From assembly GCA_963565915.1 (NCBI GenBank), contig OY751495.1, positions 930,001-994,000 of the forward strand: a DNA stretch of 64,000 nucleotides. Reading direction: 5' to 3'. Positions 52,525 to 64,000 of this stretch are shown here, one piece after another. The notes under the pieces are model-generated. The model saw only the letters and a program-made list of their open reading frames with translations. It ran no database searches and was not told the DNA's origin. Origin of the DNA: Entoloma clypeatum. Its lineage: Eukaryota; Basidiomycota; Agaricomycetes; Agaricales; Entolomataceae. Every line of letters begins with the position of its first letter. Position 1 is the stretch's first letter. A program made the translations under genes and the position numbers.

Positions 52525-53959
52525 TGCCGGGCTATCAGCAGGAGGACGACGGTTCTTTTTCGTTTGATGTATTGGTAGCCAAGTTTACGGTTCATCGTTA
52601 TTCCGAGTCTTAGGGAGAACCTATGTATATTTATTGGCGTGTGCGCCGGCAAACTTGATATTTGCAGGGCGTCAATGATTGACCGTCCTGGATCGGAGTC
52701 CGACTCCCCACGCGGGGCCTAAACTTGGTGGGTTGCGAACCCAGACCCGGGACACGTTCTTCCAGGAAGGTACATACCTATGTCGCCGATCGAGCAAGCG
52801 CTGTCATGTTTGCCGAGAAAGCCCAGGGCTCCAGAGAATTGAGGGTCACAACGGTACGTCAACAGGCCCCCCTCCCCCCTGTACATTGTCACAATGGAAA
52901 TAGGGAAGTATGACGTGAAGCAGGGCAAGTACAGACCGTTTTGGACATCAGACCTACATAGTAGTATTAGGTAGGAGAGTCGGTGCGCGTTAACGACCCT
53001 GGACTCCGGGCCCTGGTGTAAAAAGTTGCGGAATATTTCAGATCCTATCATGCCCCGTGGGGGCCAAGGAAATGGGGACCGGACCAGATGAAAATTATCG
53101 GAGAAAGACCGTGACCGACAGCGCCAGTTTCACTCCCCAGCCGCTATGGAGATCGATCACTTCACCAGAGTGGTCACTATTTGCCAGCTCCAACGCGATA
53201 CGAACGCGATGATGATGACGATACGGCCTGGAAGCAAAGTAGTACTACTAGAACGCCACCTTGCAATGTGCGTGTCGTTCGATAACCACAACTTAGCCTG
53301 CCATGCGTGTTGCTAGAGATCACAACCGATTAAGGGGTATATAAGCCATGCAGGCCCACGAGCCTCCGAGAAAGAGACGGTTCAGCGAGAAGCCCCGCCT
53401 CAAAGCGATGAAAATTTTTTGAACCGTTTCAAGTTTGTATGCGATCATATAGAAATCTGCCAGTGCGCTACGGGGTGTCAGTGATCGATGCCACGAGTTC
53501 AAAGCTTGAAAGTTGTCGTCGTGGCTCCGATGGCGTTCAAGATCCATGGCCAAAATCTAGGGTCGGACTTGATCGTCGGTTTAGGGTTGTGCGCGTGTCA
53601 TGAACACGTGATTTTTCAGAAAACAAACTTTTGAAGTGACTGCAAGGATGGTTGCGTACTAAGTAGAAAAAACCTATAAAGAAACGCGAAAGACAAATGC
53701 TGGTGCCCGGAGTGTGTCTCTCCTAGTAATTAAGCACATACTCTACATTAAGTTGCGAAACCGTGAATCAGAAGGCGTCACCCAACAAAGCATCAAGGAA
53801 AACGAGCAAGAAAAAGGAGGGGGGGGGGGGAACGATAACGGACGTGGCAGCACCAACAATCAGACCACACTCTAACTTCTAAGCTCAGTATACTGTGACC
53901 CCCCCAATTTGCAGAAACCACCACCACCGCACACGACACCTCGATCAGCGCCCCAGCAT
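52525..53959. other. Intergenic region, nothing recognised
   Basis: About 1.4 kb between the 3' ends of copy 2 (+) and the DnaJ gene (-). It includes a poly-G run (about 53818-53830). ORFs are short, overlapping and unlike any family. Confidence 0.45.
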
Positions 53960-55772
53960 TCACCTCCCCGCGTCCCTCGCACGACTGTTCTTCGTCTCCA
54001 CCTTGACATACTCGCTCTCCTCACCCTGCTGCGCGCCAGCGTCCTCCTTCTTCACCGCCATATACGACTCCCCGAGGATCTGCAGCGCGACCGCGCGCAG
54101 CTGAGCCTTGTCCCGCGTCACGCTCAGGTCCTCGAGCACGCGATCGCACGTCTCGCGGAGGACGGATTCGATTTCGAGTTTGGTGCCCTGTTGTTGTTGT
54201 TGTTGTTGTGGGTTTGAGTTTATATATTTTCATTTTTATTGGGGGTTTAGAAAGGAAGGAAGGAAGGAAGTGGAAGATGAAGATGAAGAAGGCAAAGGAG
54301 ATGAGGCGAACCTTGAATAACGCTTGGAGGCCCTTCTCGGCGGCCTGCTCCTCGAGCTTCTTCTTCTCTTCTGGGGAGAGGTTGCCGGCTTTTTCTGCGG
54401 CTTGGATCTGGTCGAAGACGGCTTTGAGCTCGATGGCGGAGCGGAGGGTGGATACGCTGCAGGTGACGTGTCAAAAAAAGAAAGAAAGAAAGAAACAGGG
54501 AGGGAGGGTGAGACTGACGTTTCGCTGAAGACGTGGTATTTCCCTTGGACGTTGTGCAGCCACCCGCCGACACCGAGGAAGGTCTGGTTTGTAGCGAGGT
54601 GGTGCTTCGCTTTGGCGGTGTAGACGAAGCCGACGGCGTGTAGGAGCTCGACGCCGTAAGATTCTCGTTTGAGTTCCCTTTGCAGTGTGAGTGAGTGAGT
54701 GAGTTGTATGGTAGAGGCTCACTCGGCTTCGAGCTGACATATCGTCCGCCAGCTCAGGGTGACTGCGGGGTCGTTGGGGCCCGTGGTGGATTCGGTGAAG
54801 ATGCCGAGCTTGCGTTCGAGGTTGTCGACGAGCTTTTGGACTCGCTCTTTCCGCGCGGCTGCTTTCTGTTGAGGATGAGTATGTATATATCGACAATGAG
54901 ATGGAGGGGGCGAAGAGTGCTACCTCCGCAGCTTTCTTCTTCTCCTTCTCCTCCTTCTTCGCTTTCTCCTCCTCTGTCAGTATCTCCCTCCCCTTCGCAT
55001 CCCGTACCTTCTTCACCTCCGCCTCCTCGTCCTCTGCCTCCTCCGCCTCCTGCAGCGCCGCTTTCATCTCCCGCGCGAGGCTGATATCGCCGATGATCGG
55101 CGCGAAGCGCTCCCCGCCGAAGATGGCGCCAAAGACCTCTTCGGGGTCGACGAAGCCGCCCTCGGGGGCGCTCTCCTTGGGGCCGAATTCGTTATACTTT
55201 TTGCGGAGGGCGTCGTCGGAGAGGGTCTGGTAGGCGATGGCGATGTCTTTGAAGCGCTCTTCAGCGTGTGGGTCGTCCCTGTTTTTGTCGGGGTGGTGTT
55301 TGATTGCGAGGCGGCCTGGGTGCGATTAAAAGAAGAAGAAGAAAGAAGCAAGAGAAAAGATCGTACGATAGGCTTTTTTGATGTCGTCCGTCGTTGCATC
55401 GATTGGCACGCCCAAGAGGTCGTAGTAGCCGGTCTCGAGGGGACGCTCCTGCGTCCCGATCTTCCTTCCTCTTCGGGGTGGAGGCGCGTGATGATTTGGA
55501 GTTGGCTGGTGTCCGGTGACAGACGAGGACGGCGGGTGTGGTGTGGTGGTGGACGATGACGATGACGATGACGACGGGACCTGGCCTGGGTAGAAGACAT
55601 GCGAGACGATGGTCTGGCAAGCGAAGCACCGGATCTGGAGGAGGGTGGATGGGCGGGGGTGGGGGATGGGGACGGGGAACTCGAGCTGGACGTTGCAGCG
55701 GGAGTTGGAGCAGGAAGTGGCAATGTGTGGGAGGAGGGGGCGGGAGGGGAGGACAGGGTATGATGAGCTCAT
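53960..55772 (-). CDS. DnaJ (Hsp40) co-chaperone with N-terminal zinc-ribbon-like region and DnaJ-X domain, 490 aa
   Basis: Stimulates Hsp70 ATPase through its J-domain; resembles yeast Caj1/Djp1. Minus-strand exons 55772-55367, 55315-54924, 54865-54723, 54677-54519, 54456-54312 and 54187-53960 sum to 491 codons. Start at 55770-55772 (MSSSYPVLPSRP). N-terminal cysteines (CSNSRC and, about 35 residues on, CFAC) suggest a zinc ribbon, followed by a Ser/Thr/Pro linker. The J-domain starts at YYDLLGVPIDATTDDIKKAY and has the HPD motif (KHHPDKN) at the start of exon 2. A Glu/Lys-rich coiled-coil stretch follows (EEEKAKKEEKEKKKAA), then the X domain (HAVGFVYTAKAKHHLA, LGVGGWLHNVQGKYHVFSE). All key residues are present. 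Confidence 0.9.
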
Positions 55773-58433
55773 CGTGGGAGAAGGAGAACACTTTGAGATA
55801 TCTGCGGCGGTCGGTGGTTGGTTCAAGTGCTGAGTCACGTGTGGTAACATTGTGTCTCTGCTGGTGAATGGCGTGTCGACAGCACTCCAAAGCCACTTTC
55901 ACTCCGGATGACACCTGGACAGCGACGATCTCCCCGGTGTAACCGCCCATTCTTATTCCATCTTACGACAAAGGTGCCCTCATTTTTTTGACTCGCTCAA
56001 CCTGCGAGATCCTCACTTCCAAACATAGTGCGTGTACAATTGGGTGCATCATCGAATGTTACCGTTCCTTTGACACCATGGACATTTCCTCATGATGAAG
56101 GCACCCTACTTTCAGTCTGTCCAATTCGACATCGCTTACAAGAAATATTTCAATGGTCTTATCGCCAATCTACTCTTTCACACTACAGCATATTTAATGC
56201 CACGCCAAACTAGTCTGAACGGGATTTAATTGGTTGCTCCACCTTTCAGAGTCACTTTGAAGGGGTGTGCAAATATGTACTGTGGAGTCTGCCCCACCAA
56301 AGATAACCTCTTGAGCGTGGTGGCTTTCGTCACCACCCCAAACCATGACTCGGTCCGCCTCTAGCCGCTCTGACCATTTTCCTGTAGCTCAAACGGGTGG
56401 CCCTTTGCTTGACATTATGTTCCGCAACTTCCGCTCCGTTGTTGCATACTGAACTCGATCGGCAGTGACCAAAGGTTTCCGTCCCTGTCTCACACGATTA
56501 TCTGGGATTGGTGCCTACATACCCCTTAAGTACTAGGAACCATTTCTTCGGGTCCCCATACAGCAACAATTGAAGATGACCATCTTGTTCATGCTCCAGT
56601 CCACTCACAGCTCGTCCGGACCATCTTTCCCCAGACGAATTGTCACGGGTCCTTGCAGCCGTTCTATCTCTTCATCCTCCACGAAATAATCACGCTTCGG
56701 TCGCCGCTCGGCCCGCTCCTATGAACCGTCGCCCCATGATATGGAGCAACCCTGAGATACAAAACACCTACATTTGGCAAACACCAGATTTTGGTAACTT
56801 GTTGGTAACGGAATATCACATTCCACACAACGTATGTATGTACGTCAATTCTCCTCAATTCAAAACCGACTCATCAAGTATGATAGGACGATTAGGATCC
56901 AGAATAGGAAATTTGCCGCCTCTACAATCCCATTCTCAAATCTCCCCCGTAGCACTGCCGTAGCCAACCCATAGCCACCTTGATCATTCCCCTGTTCCTT
57001 TGTTGGAAATTTTGAAGCCCTGCAGGGAATCAACGTTAATCAACCATTTTGAGTCGTTGTCGGGCTGCTGACCCTGGACGCCCCACCCTGTCAGTGTCAA
57101 TAGCATCGCAAGGCTTTACTCACGTTTTTGCCACGTGTCCCCGCCACATCGTAAAACCTTCGGGTCAACAAGCCCAGCTGCTCCGACCGGGCCCCGCGAT
57201 CTCCCGAAGTTGATATGCAGTGAACAACAGCGGCACTAAGGGCGAGCATGATGATCACCGCCCGCAGCCGTCCCCGACGATTTTCGCACTACTGGCGTTT
57301 GCAAGCCTTGTGGTGGCGCTCCATCTCTTTCCTCAACAGTTCACCGGTTACTTGTATGCAGCCGCCTCAGGGTAGTTAGGCACAACGTAAGCCGCTTATG
57401 CAACCACACCCTCCCAACTTTTCAATTATCAGCTGCTCTGCACTTGTCGACGATAAAGCGCAAAGAAAAACAAGAACTAGTTGTCCGGAGACAATTCCTT
57501 ATCAAGCCTGCATGCAGAACTACCACCCCGTATGTTCTGGGGCGCAAAACATGAATACCAGAACCAGTGAGGATGCCAGATTCTGATTCCATTCTAAAAA
57601 TCCTGATCGTCAGGGTCGAATAATGACGGACCCAAATATTGCAAGTTGGATGTTGGAACGAGAAATTGGTTTGTCAAATTCAAAGAGGATCGATCCCAGG
57701 CTCTTTGTGACTGCGTTGCATGTAGAGTGCGATCTTCGCGATTCTCCCCAAGTCGTTGTGCCATACGGGTCGAGTTCAGTTGTGACGATACTGCATTTGA
57801 AACACGGCGAGTCTAGAGTGCGTCTAGAGTGCTTAACGGTACCAACTATGGATATCGCTTAATCATGTGTAGGTCAAGTACACTCAGCGAAGGTGTGGTT
57901 TTCCCAGTGTGAGTATGTACAGTATTCCTCTTTCATCGCCCTCGGCCCCCGAGAGCGAAGCACGGACCGCACGAAATAGACGACAATCCTAAGGACTGCG
58001 TCAGTTTCAAGAAATCAGGAACACTAGTGAATGGATCGCCATTTTTGAATCTCCGTGATCAATTGTGACGGACACAATATTGGGGGACCCTGGGTGAGAT
58101 GACACACGAAACATGCGCCGTGATTAGACTTTCCACCGTGTGGAACGAATTTTTGGGTCACGTACGTTTCGACCACCATGTACCCTGGTTGCCGGCTCAC
58201 CCACACCTAGATCTTTCTTCTCACACGATAGTCCCAGTTTGTCTAACGCCGGAAGGTGGCGGTTTGGCCCTTCCACCACGGCAGAGGATAAAATCTCGAA
58301 TGTGGACGCTGCAGAATTTCACAACACCACCCATCTATTTCCGCCGACCTCTCCTCCCTTCTCTTGTCCGCTGGTCCACCTTCAGGTGCACATTAATTAT
58401 ACCTGTCACACCGCCACTGACAGTTTCTTTCGC
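55773..58433. other. 2.7-kb intergenic region between divergent genes
   Basis: Separates the DnaJ gene (-) from the prenyltransferase (+), so it holds both promoters. Short ORFs (for example 57623-57862, 79 codons) resemble no family. Confidence 0.4.
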
Positions 58434-60424
58434 ATGGCAGCACGCAACATCATGCCGGATCCCTGCCTGAAACCCGAATCTCCACATGGCATCGAGGCGT
58501 ACGTCAAACAAAAGGCATCCGCTCTGCTCGGCCCTCTCTTCGAGTTCAACCCGTCGGACATCATCGACGACCACGAAACCACTGGTCTCGTCGTCTATGA
58601 CGCACTCACAAGGGTATGTATCGATTTTCTTTCCTCCCCCCCCCCCCCCCCCCCCCCCCCTCGGGTCAAATAAAAAATAAATAAAACAATTGCCGTCTTT
58701 CTTGATTTACTCACTGAACCCAAACAGTTCCTACCCGCACAATCGCCGCAGTCCATGTTCTTCTGGCGCAGAATCGGAAAGCCATTCGCGAGCATGCTCG
58801 AAACGGCGTCGTTCCCGCTCGAGGCGCAGGTTTCATCCCTCGTGTTTGTCCGCGCGCGTCTGCTCGAGATGATGGGCCCGCTCGGCGGGCCCGGTGGTGT
58901 CGGCTCACTGATGACGTTCGACGGGAGCCCGGTAGAGCTCAGCTGGGTCTTCCCCGGGAAGGGGAAATCATGCGCAGAGGGTGCGAATCGCGAGATCCGG
59001 TTTGCTATTGAGCCGATGTGAATATTTTTTTTCTTTCTTTCTTGTTCTTGTGTTTTCTTTACTATTGTTATTTTTTCTGACGGGTTGTTCTCTCTCTCTT
59101 TTTTTTTTCAGGGATCCGCGTACGGGGCGTTTGTTGCGCGGTGGAGAGGTTTTGCGCGCGCTGACGTCGCGTGTGGGAGGGATGGGCCTCGTGAGGTGTG
59201 AGACAGGCGCGTTGGAGTGGTCGGATGCGACGCAGAGTTTTTTGTTGCCGAAAACGGAAGATGGGGAGGAAGAGGCGCTCGAAGATAACGGAAGCAGATT
59301 TTTCATCGGTGGGTTTTTTTTCTTTGGTTATCAACGGGGGAACTGATCGAGAGATATTAATTTTGTTTGTTTTAGGCTTCGACTTTGCGCCTTCGGGTGA
59401 GATATTGTTGAAGACGTATTATCTTCCTTGCCCGCGTCAGTTGTCGGATGGGTTGACGCTCACGGGGAGAGAACCCTCGATTGGTCTCTGGGACGCGGAC
59501 TATCGACCGCTGCGCCGCCTCCTCTCGCAACTCGATCCCGCGATGATCGAGCCGCTCGAACTGATGATCTCCTACGCCGACGAACTCGAGGGGGCCTACA
59601 AGCCACGGATCCAGATCCTCTCCATGGATTGCATAAGAAGCCGGGACAACAGACTCAAGGTAAATTGAGTTTTGGCACCGTTATCCTTGCCCGTCCTGAT
59701 CAATTTTTTTTTTTTGCATTGGCAGATGTACTGCCGCCCGGCCACGGGGAGCGCGTGGGCCGACGTCTGGCGCGGCTTCACGCTTAACGGGCGCCTCGCG
59801 GTGCCCAAGCTCAAGAAGGCCCTCGGGCAGCTGGAGGTGCTCTGGAACCTCCTGTTCCCCTTCGCGCACTCGCGGAGCGGGCACGACCTCGATGCGTACG
59901 CGCGGTACAACCGCCTCGGCGAGCTTAATGGGCATGACGAGGTGCAGGCGCACCCGGAGCACCCGGCTGGTGGGTTGTTGTTTTATTATTCGCTTGTGCC
60001 GGGCACGCGGATGGTGTTGCCGAAGATCTATCTTCCTGTGTCGTATGTGTCTTTGCTTTCTTTTTGGGGTATGTGGTCTAAGCTGACTTTTTTTTTGCTG
60101 TGGTAGACGTTACTGTCCGAATGACCTTTTCATCGCTGATGCCGTCGAGCAGTTCCATGCGATTGACCGACAGGGGTCGATGGGAGGTTTTACTGAGCGC
60201 GAGCCGGGCTGGGTTTCGAGGGAGGTCTCGGCGGCTTAGTGAGTGCCTTTTTTGACCACTGCTGTTTGAGGGACGAGAGTGCTGAGGCTCCTTTTTTTTA
60301 AATCAGCGATCACAGGCGCTTGGCGGAGAAAAGTGGGATACACACCTACATCACATTTGCTCTCAAAAAGAACTTTTCTTGGGAGGTGACGAGTTACTTC
60401 TCCCCCGAGGTCTGGGACCCGTAA
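58434..60424 (+). CDS. DMATS-type aromatic prenyltransferase, 445 aa, seven exons
   Basis: Transfers a prenyl group, usually dimethylallyl, onto an aromatic acceptor such as tryptophan or an indole; a soluble ABBA-fold enzyme of secondary metabolism. Exons 58434-58613, 58728-59017, 59112-59308, 59376-59659, 59726-60042, 60107-60238 and 60307-60424 sum to 446 codons in correct phase. Family marks: QSMFFWRRIGKPFASMLE, LSWVFPGKG, LLKTYYLPCPRQ, the conserved DCIRSRDNRLKMYCR across the exon 4/5 junction, WRGFTLNGRLA, PKIYLPV, and the C-terminal THTYITF-like motif (here HTYITFALKKNFSWE, then YFSPEVW). Lys and Tyr residues of the pyrophosphate-binding shell are visible in KTYYLP, KMYCR and PKIYLPV. 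The acceptor cannot be predicted. No other pathway gene was seen nearby. Confidence 0.9.
58636..58660. repeat. Poly-C tract in intron 1 of the prenyltransferase gene
   Basis: Twenty-five consecutive C inside the 114-nt first intron. The length is likely to vary between individuals and to be error-prone in sequencing. Confidence 0.9.
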
Positions 60425-60900
60425 AAAGTTCGCTGAATTTCTTCTGGCTTTTGGCTTCAACTCGAACTCGACTTCGACTTCGACTAATGTACATCTGTTG
60501 TTTAATTGTCTGTATCATCCAAGGGGTGGCCAGCTGTATTACTAGTGATACTGACCGACATAGACTCTCTGACATCTGTAGCGCTAGCTTATATGTTTGA
60601 TATCGCGTATTTTATTTCAGTATTCGACAGACTTTATCGGAATACTTATAATTAGTTGACATTCGATAGATTCCTCTCATCACTTACTTTATAAAATAAC
60701 TGGCGTTCGGAATATTATCTATTTCTCCGCTTTCCCCCATATATTGAAGTTTGGAAGGCAATCAGTGCTCGAAGTCATTGAAGTTACTGAGTTGTTACTA
60801 CTGAGTGGCATCACGAAAATTTGCCGATCACGTGAGTCGCGTTAATTATGTGTCACAGTCGCGCGCCTTCGGTTGTCAACCCTCTCCAGAGTCTCCACCA
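60425..60900. other. Intergenic region
   Basis: About 475 bp; it begins with a short repeat (aactcgaactcgacttcgacttcgac, near 60460). AT-rich to about 60730; promoter of the next gene. No ORF is supported. Confidence 0.4.
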
Positions 60901-62498
60901 ATGCCATCGACGATAGAGCACCGCGACGGCACCGTCGAGCGCGACATGAGCGCACACCAACGCGGTCTGGTCGATACATGTCTCGAAGAAGGCCAGTTCG
61001 AGTCTGCCATTGCCCTCATGGAGCAGCTCCGGTCACCGCACTACAAGCCACCAATGTACGTCCACTCGACAAGTCTACCGAAGACGATTTTCACGAGGGA
61101 GCCAGATCACAGGTTCGGCAGCTCATATACATCTCGCTGCAAACGAACAACCCGACGTCTACGAGTGACTCGCTGACCGGAGAACCACAGTCGCCTAGCA
61201 AGGTGTCGCTGAAGAATCGGAGTCGCGTGCCTTCTGGGATGGCTGTTGAGGCGGCACGGCGGTTGTTGATGTCCTATGGTGTGACGAACAACCCGGAGAC
61301 GATAGCCGCTGCGCTGCCGTCGTGCGATGACAGGCGGAACGGGGATGTCGTCACGGACAAGGACTTGATGGAGTCGATTATAGGGACGGAGACGATGTGC
61401 ATCCAGCGGGCGAAGAGCTGTTGGCATCTTCTGGCTGAGGGGTATACGGCGCAGGGGCGGGGGCGGGGAAATGTATTGGCGTCTCCGAGAAAGGGCAAAA
61501 AGCGGGTGGTGTATGAGGAGGAGGATGAGGAGGATGAGGATGCGGAGGATGCCGTTGTGGGTGAAGATGCGTGGCCTGTCTTGGACTGGCTGTTGATGCT
61601 CTATGAGCAAGATGAGCTGATGGCTGTAGGTCGTGGGTCAGGTATGTGTGAAAGGCGAATGTTGGCTGGTCTTGTGGCTGATTCGGATCATATCTAGAGC
61701 GGTATTCGAGTCTACTGTTGAAGCAAATACCTTCTCCGCGAAGTGGGAGTGGTAAGAAATGGGATACGGAGATTCCGCTCCGTATCGTGTTCTATTGTCT
61801 GGAACAAACCGATCTCCCTCGCAGGATGATGGGTTTCAAGTTGATGAACATGGTTTGTGATCTATCCTCTGCGTGTAACTGCGATCTAAGAATGTCGGAT
61901 CTAGCTGATTAACCTGTCCTCTGCCAGCCAACTAGATTCATCCCTTTTCGTCGCGTCGATATTCACAAAAACCGCTGCGTCAGAGTTGGAGAAACTTCCA
62001 GCCCTGTTGTCAGGTCTCAGCCCCTCGTCGTCGAACCACAGGTTCAAGCTCGCGCTGTGCCAGAAATTCTTATCTGACGCGCCGTCGCGTGAAGACCGGC
62101 CAAAACCCCAAGTACGCGCTCAACCAAGAGCTCTTCGGTCGACACGGACAGAACCGTCATTGGAGGCGATCAAACCAGTCTCTACGGTGGGATCGACCAA
62201 GAGTCCTCTCCCTGAATATGACGAGATCAAGCGGGTAATGGAGACAAGGCCGTCGTCATCTGCGCTGGTCCGGATTCCGACTGCTCTCTTGTTGAGGCTC
62301 AAGTTTGAGTTGATGAACTCGTATGGGATGCTGCAGCTTGAAGTGCCTTCGGCGAAGAAGGACGCGTCGTGGGTCGCAGCTCTGAAGAATGGGAAGATGA
62401 AGGATACATTGGGGATTGCCTTTGCTCAGGAAAGTGATAGTGGGAAAAAGGTTGGATATAGACAGATATTGGACGCTATCTCGAGTACATGGCGGTGA
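60901..62498 (+). CDS. Conserved-looking protein of unknown function, 478 aa, four exons
   Basis: Exons 60901-61055, 61106-61641, 61698-61872 and 61928-62498 sum to 479 codons with consistent phases; the third intron uses donor GTGTAA. Start MPSTIEHRDGTVERD. The N-terminus contains HQRGLVDTCLEEGQFESAIA, followed by ALMEQLRSP, which looks like one helical-repeat unit. Exon 2 has GMAVEAARRLLMSYGVTNNP and an acidic run (EEEDEEDEDAEDA). Exon 3 contains WDTEIPLRIVFYCLEQ; exon 4 is mostly helical, with a Pro/Ser/Arg-rich linker (around residue 335), and ends in ILDAISSTWR. No signal peptide or membrane segment. I do not recognise the family; an all-helical scaffold or nuclear protein is a guess. 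The next gene starts 150 bp downstream on the same strand. Confidence 0.7.
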
Positions 62499-62648
62499 TG
62501 GGTCCCAGTATATAGAGGTTTTGGGATATTATCGTCGAATTGCTTAATAATTGAAATCCTTGTGGCTGTGCATGTGAGTCATGTGACGGACAGCGGCAAA
62601 ATTTCTGACTTGACTAGTACCACCACCTCCTCACCATCTCCCTCAGCG

Positions 62649-64000
<1,352 letters not shown>

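Overview
The window is eukaryotic, and everything recognisable in it points to a filamentous basidiomycete (Agaricomycetes-type) genome. Genes are intron-dense with short introns of about 50-110 nt. The protein families are typical of such fungi: an orphan 7-TM family, MCT-like MFS carriers, a TRANK1-like UvrD/TPR helicase and a DMATS prenyltransferase. Two Ty1/copia retrotransposons are present. I saw no prokaryotic features, rRNA, tRNA or CRISPR.

Layout. (1) 162-6915: a young, full-length Ty1/copia element on the + strand, with 349-bp LTRs, a cggcg target-site duplication, an intact Gag-Pol and an unusual extra leader ORF. (2) 7427-13289: a second copia family on the - strand, with identical 309-bp LTRs and an attaa target-site duplication. 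A 92-bp tandem duplication shifts its Gag-Pol frame. Both elements carry the same primer-binding site, which matches the anticodon arm of initiator tRNA-Met rather than the tRNA 3' end. (3) 13562-15196 (+) is a 7-TM protein, convergent with an MFS monocarboxylate-type transporter at 15588-17960 (-). (4) 18.4-23.9 kb holds a single-TM protein of unknown function with a decayed paralogue beside it, a small secreted protein, and a Ctr2-type copper transporter (-). (5) 23.9-27.1 kb has no gene I can support but contains hairpins, including a 29-bp-stem foldback. (6) 27156-35409 (+) is a large UvrD-like helicase with a C-terminal TPR region. (7) 36289-52524 holds Prp43/DHX15-type DEAH-box RNA helicases. 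(8) 53960-55772 (-) is a DnaJ/DnaJ-X co-chaperone, 58434-60424 (+) a DMATS-type aromatic prenyltransferase, 60901-62498 (+) an unknown 478-aa protein, and 62649 to the window end a third Prp43 paralogue, cut off by the window.

Assembly warning. The block 32773-41455 (8683 bp) recurs as 41656-50338, separated by exactly 200 N. The repeat starts and ends exactly at the gap edges, which is what two overlapping, unmerged contigs would give. The real locus most likely has one helicase/TPR gene and three tandem Prp43-like genes (36289, 49719 and 62649), not five.

The Prp43 family is the most interesting chromosomal feature. An essential helicase that is normally single copy is present as diverging tandem copies. 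Copy 1 has DEVH in place of DEAH, copy 2 has two GC splice donors, and copies 1 and 2 both lack an intron that copy 3 has. The most unusual mobile feature is the leader ORF of the first copia element, with a hydrophobic N-terminus, one in-frame TGA, and a cysteine-rich plus Arg-rich region. Exon boundaries were read by eye; those of the Prp43 copies, DnaJ, DMATS, Ctr, the secreted protein and the 478-aa gene close in frame arithmetically, the others are approximate.
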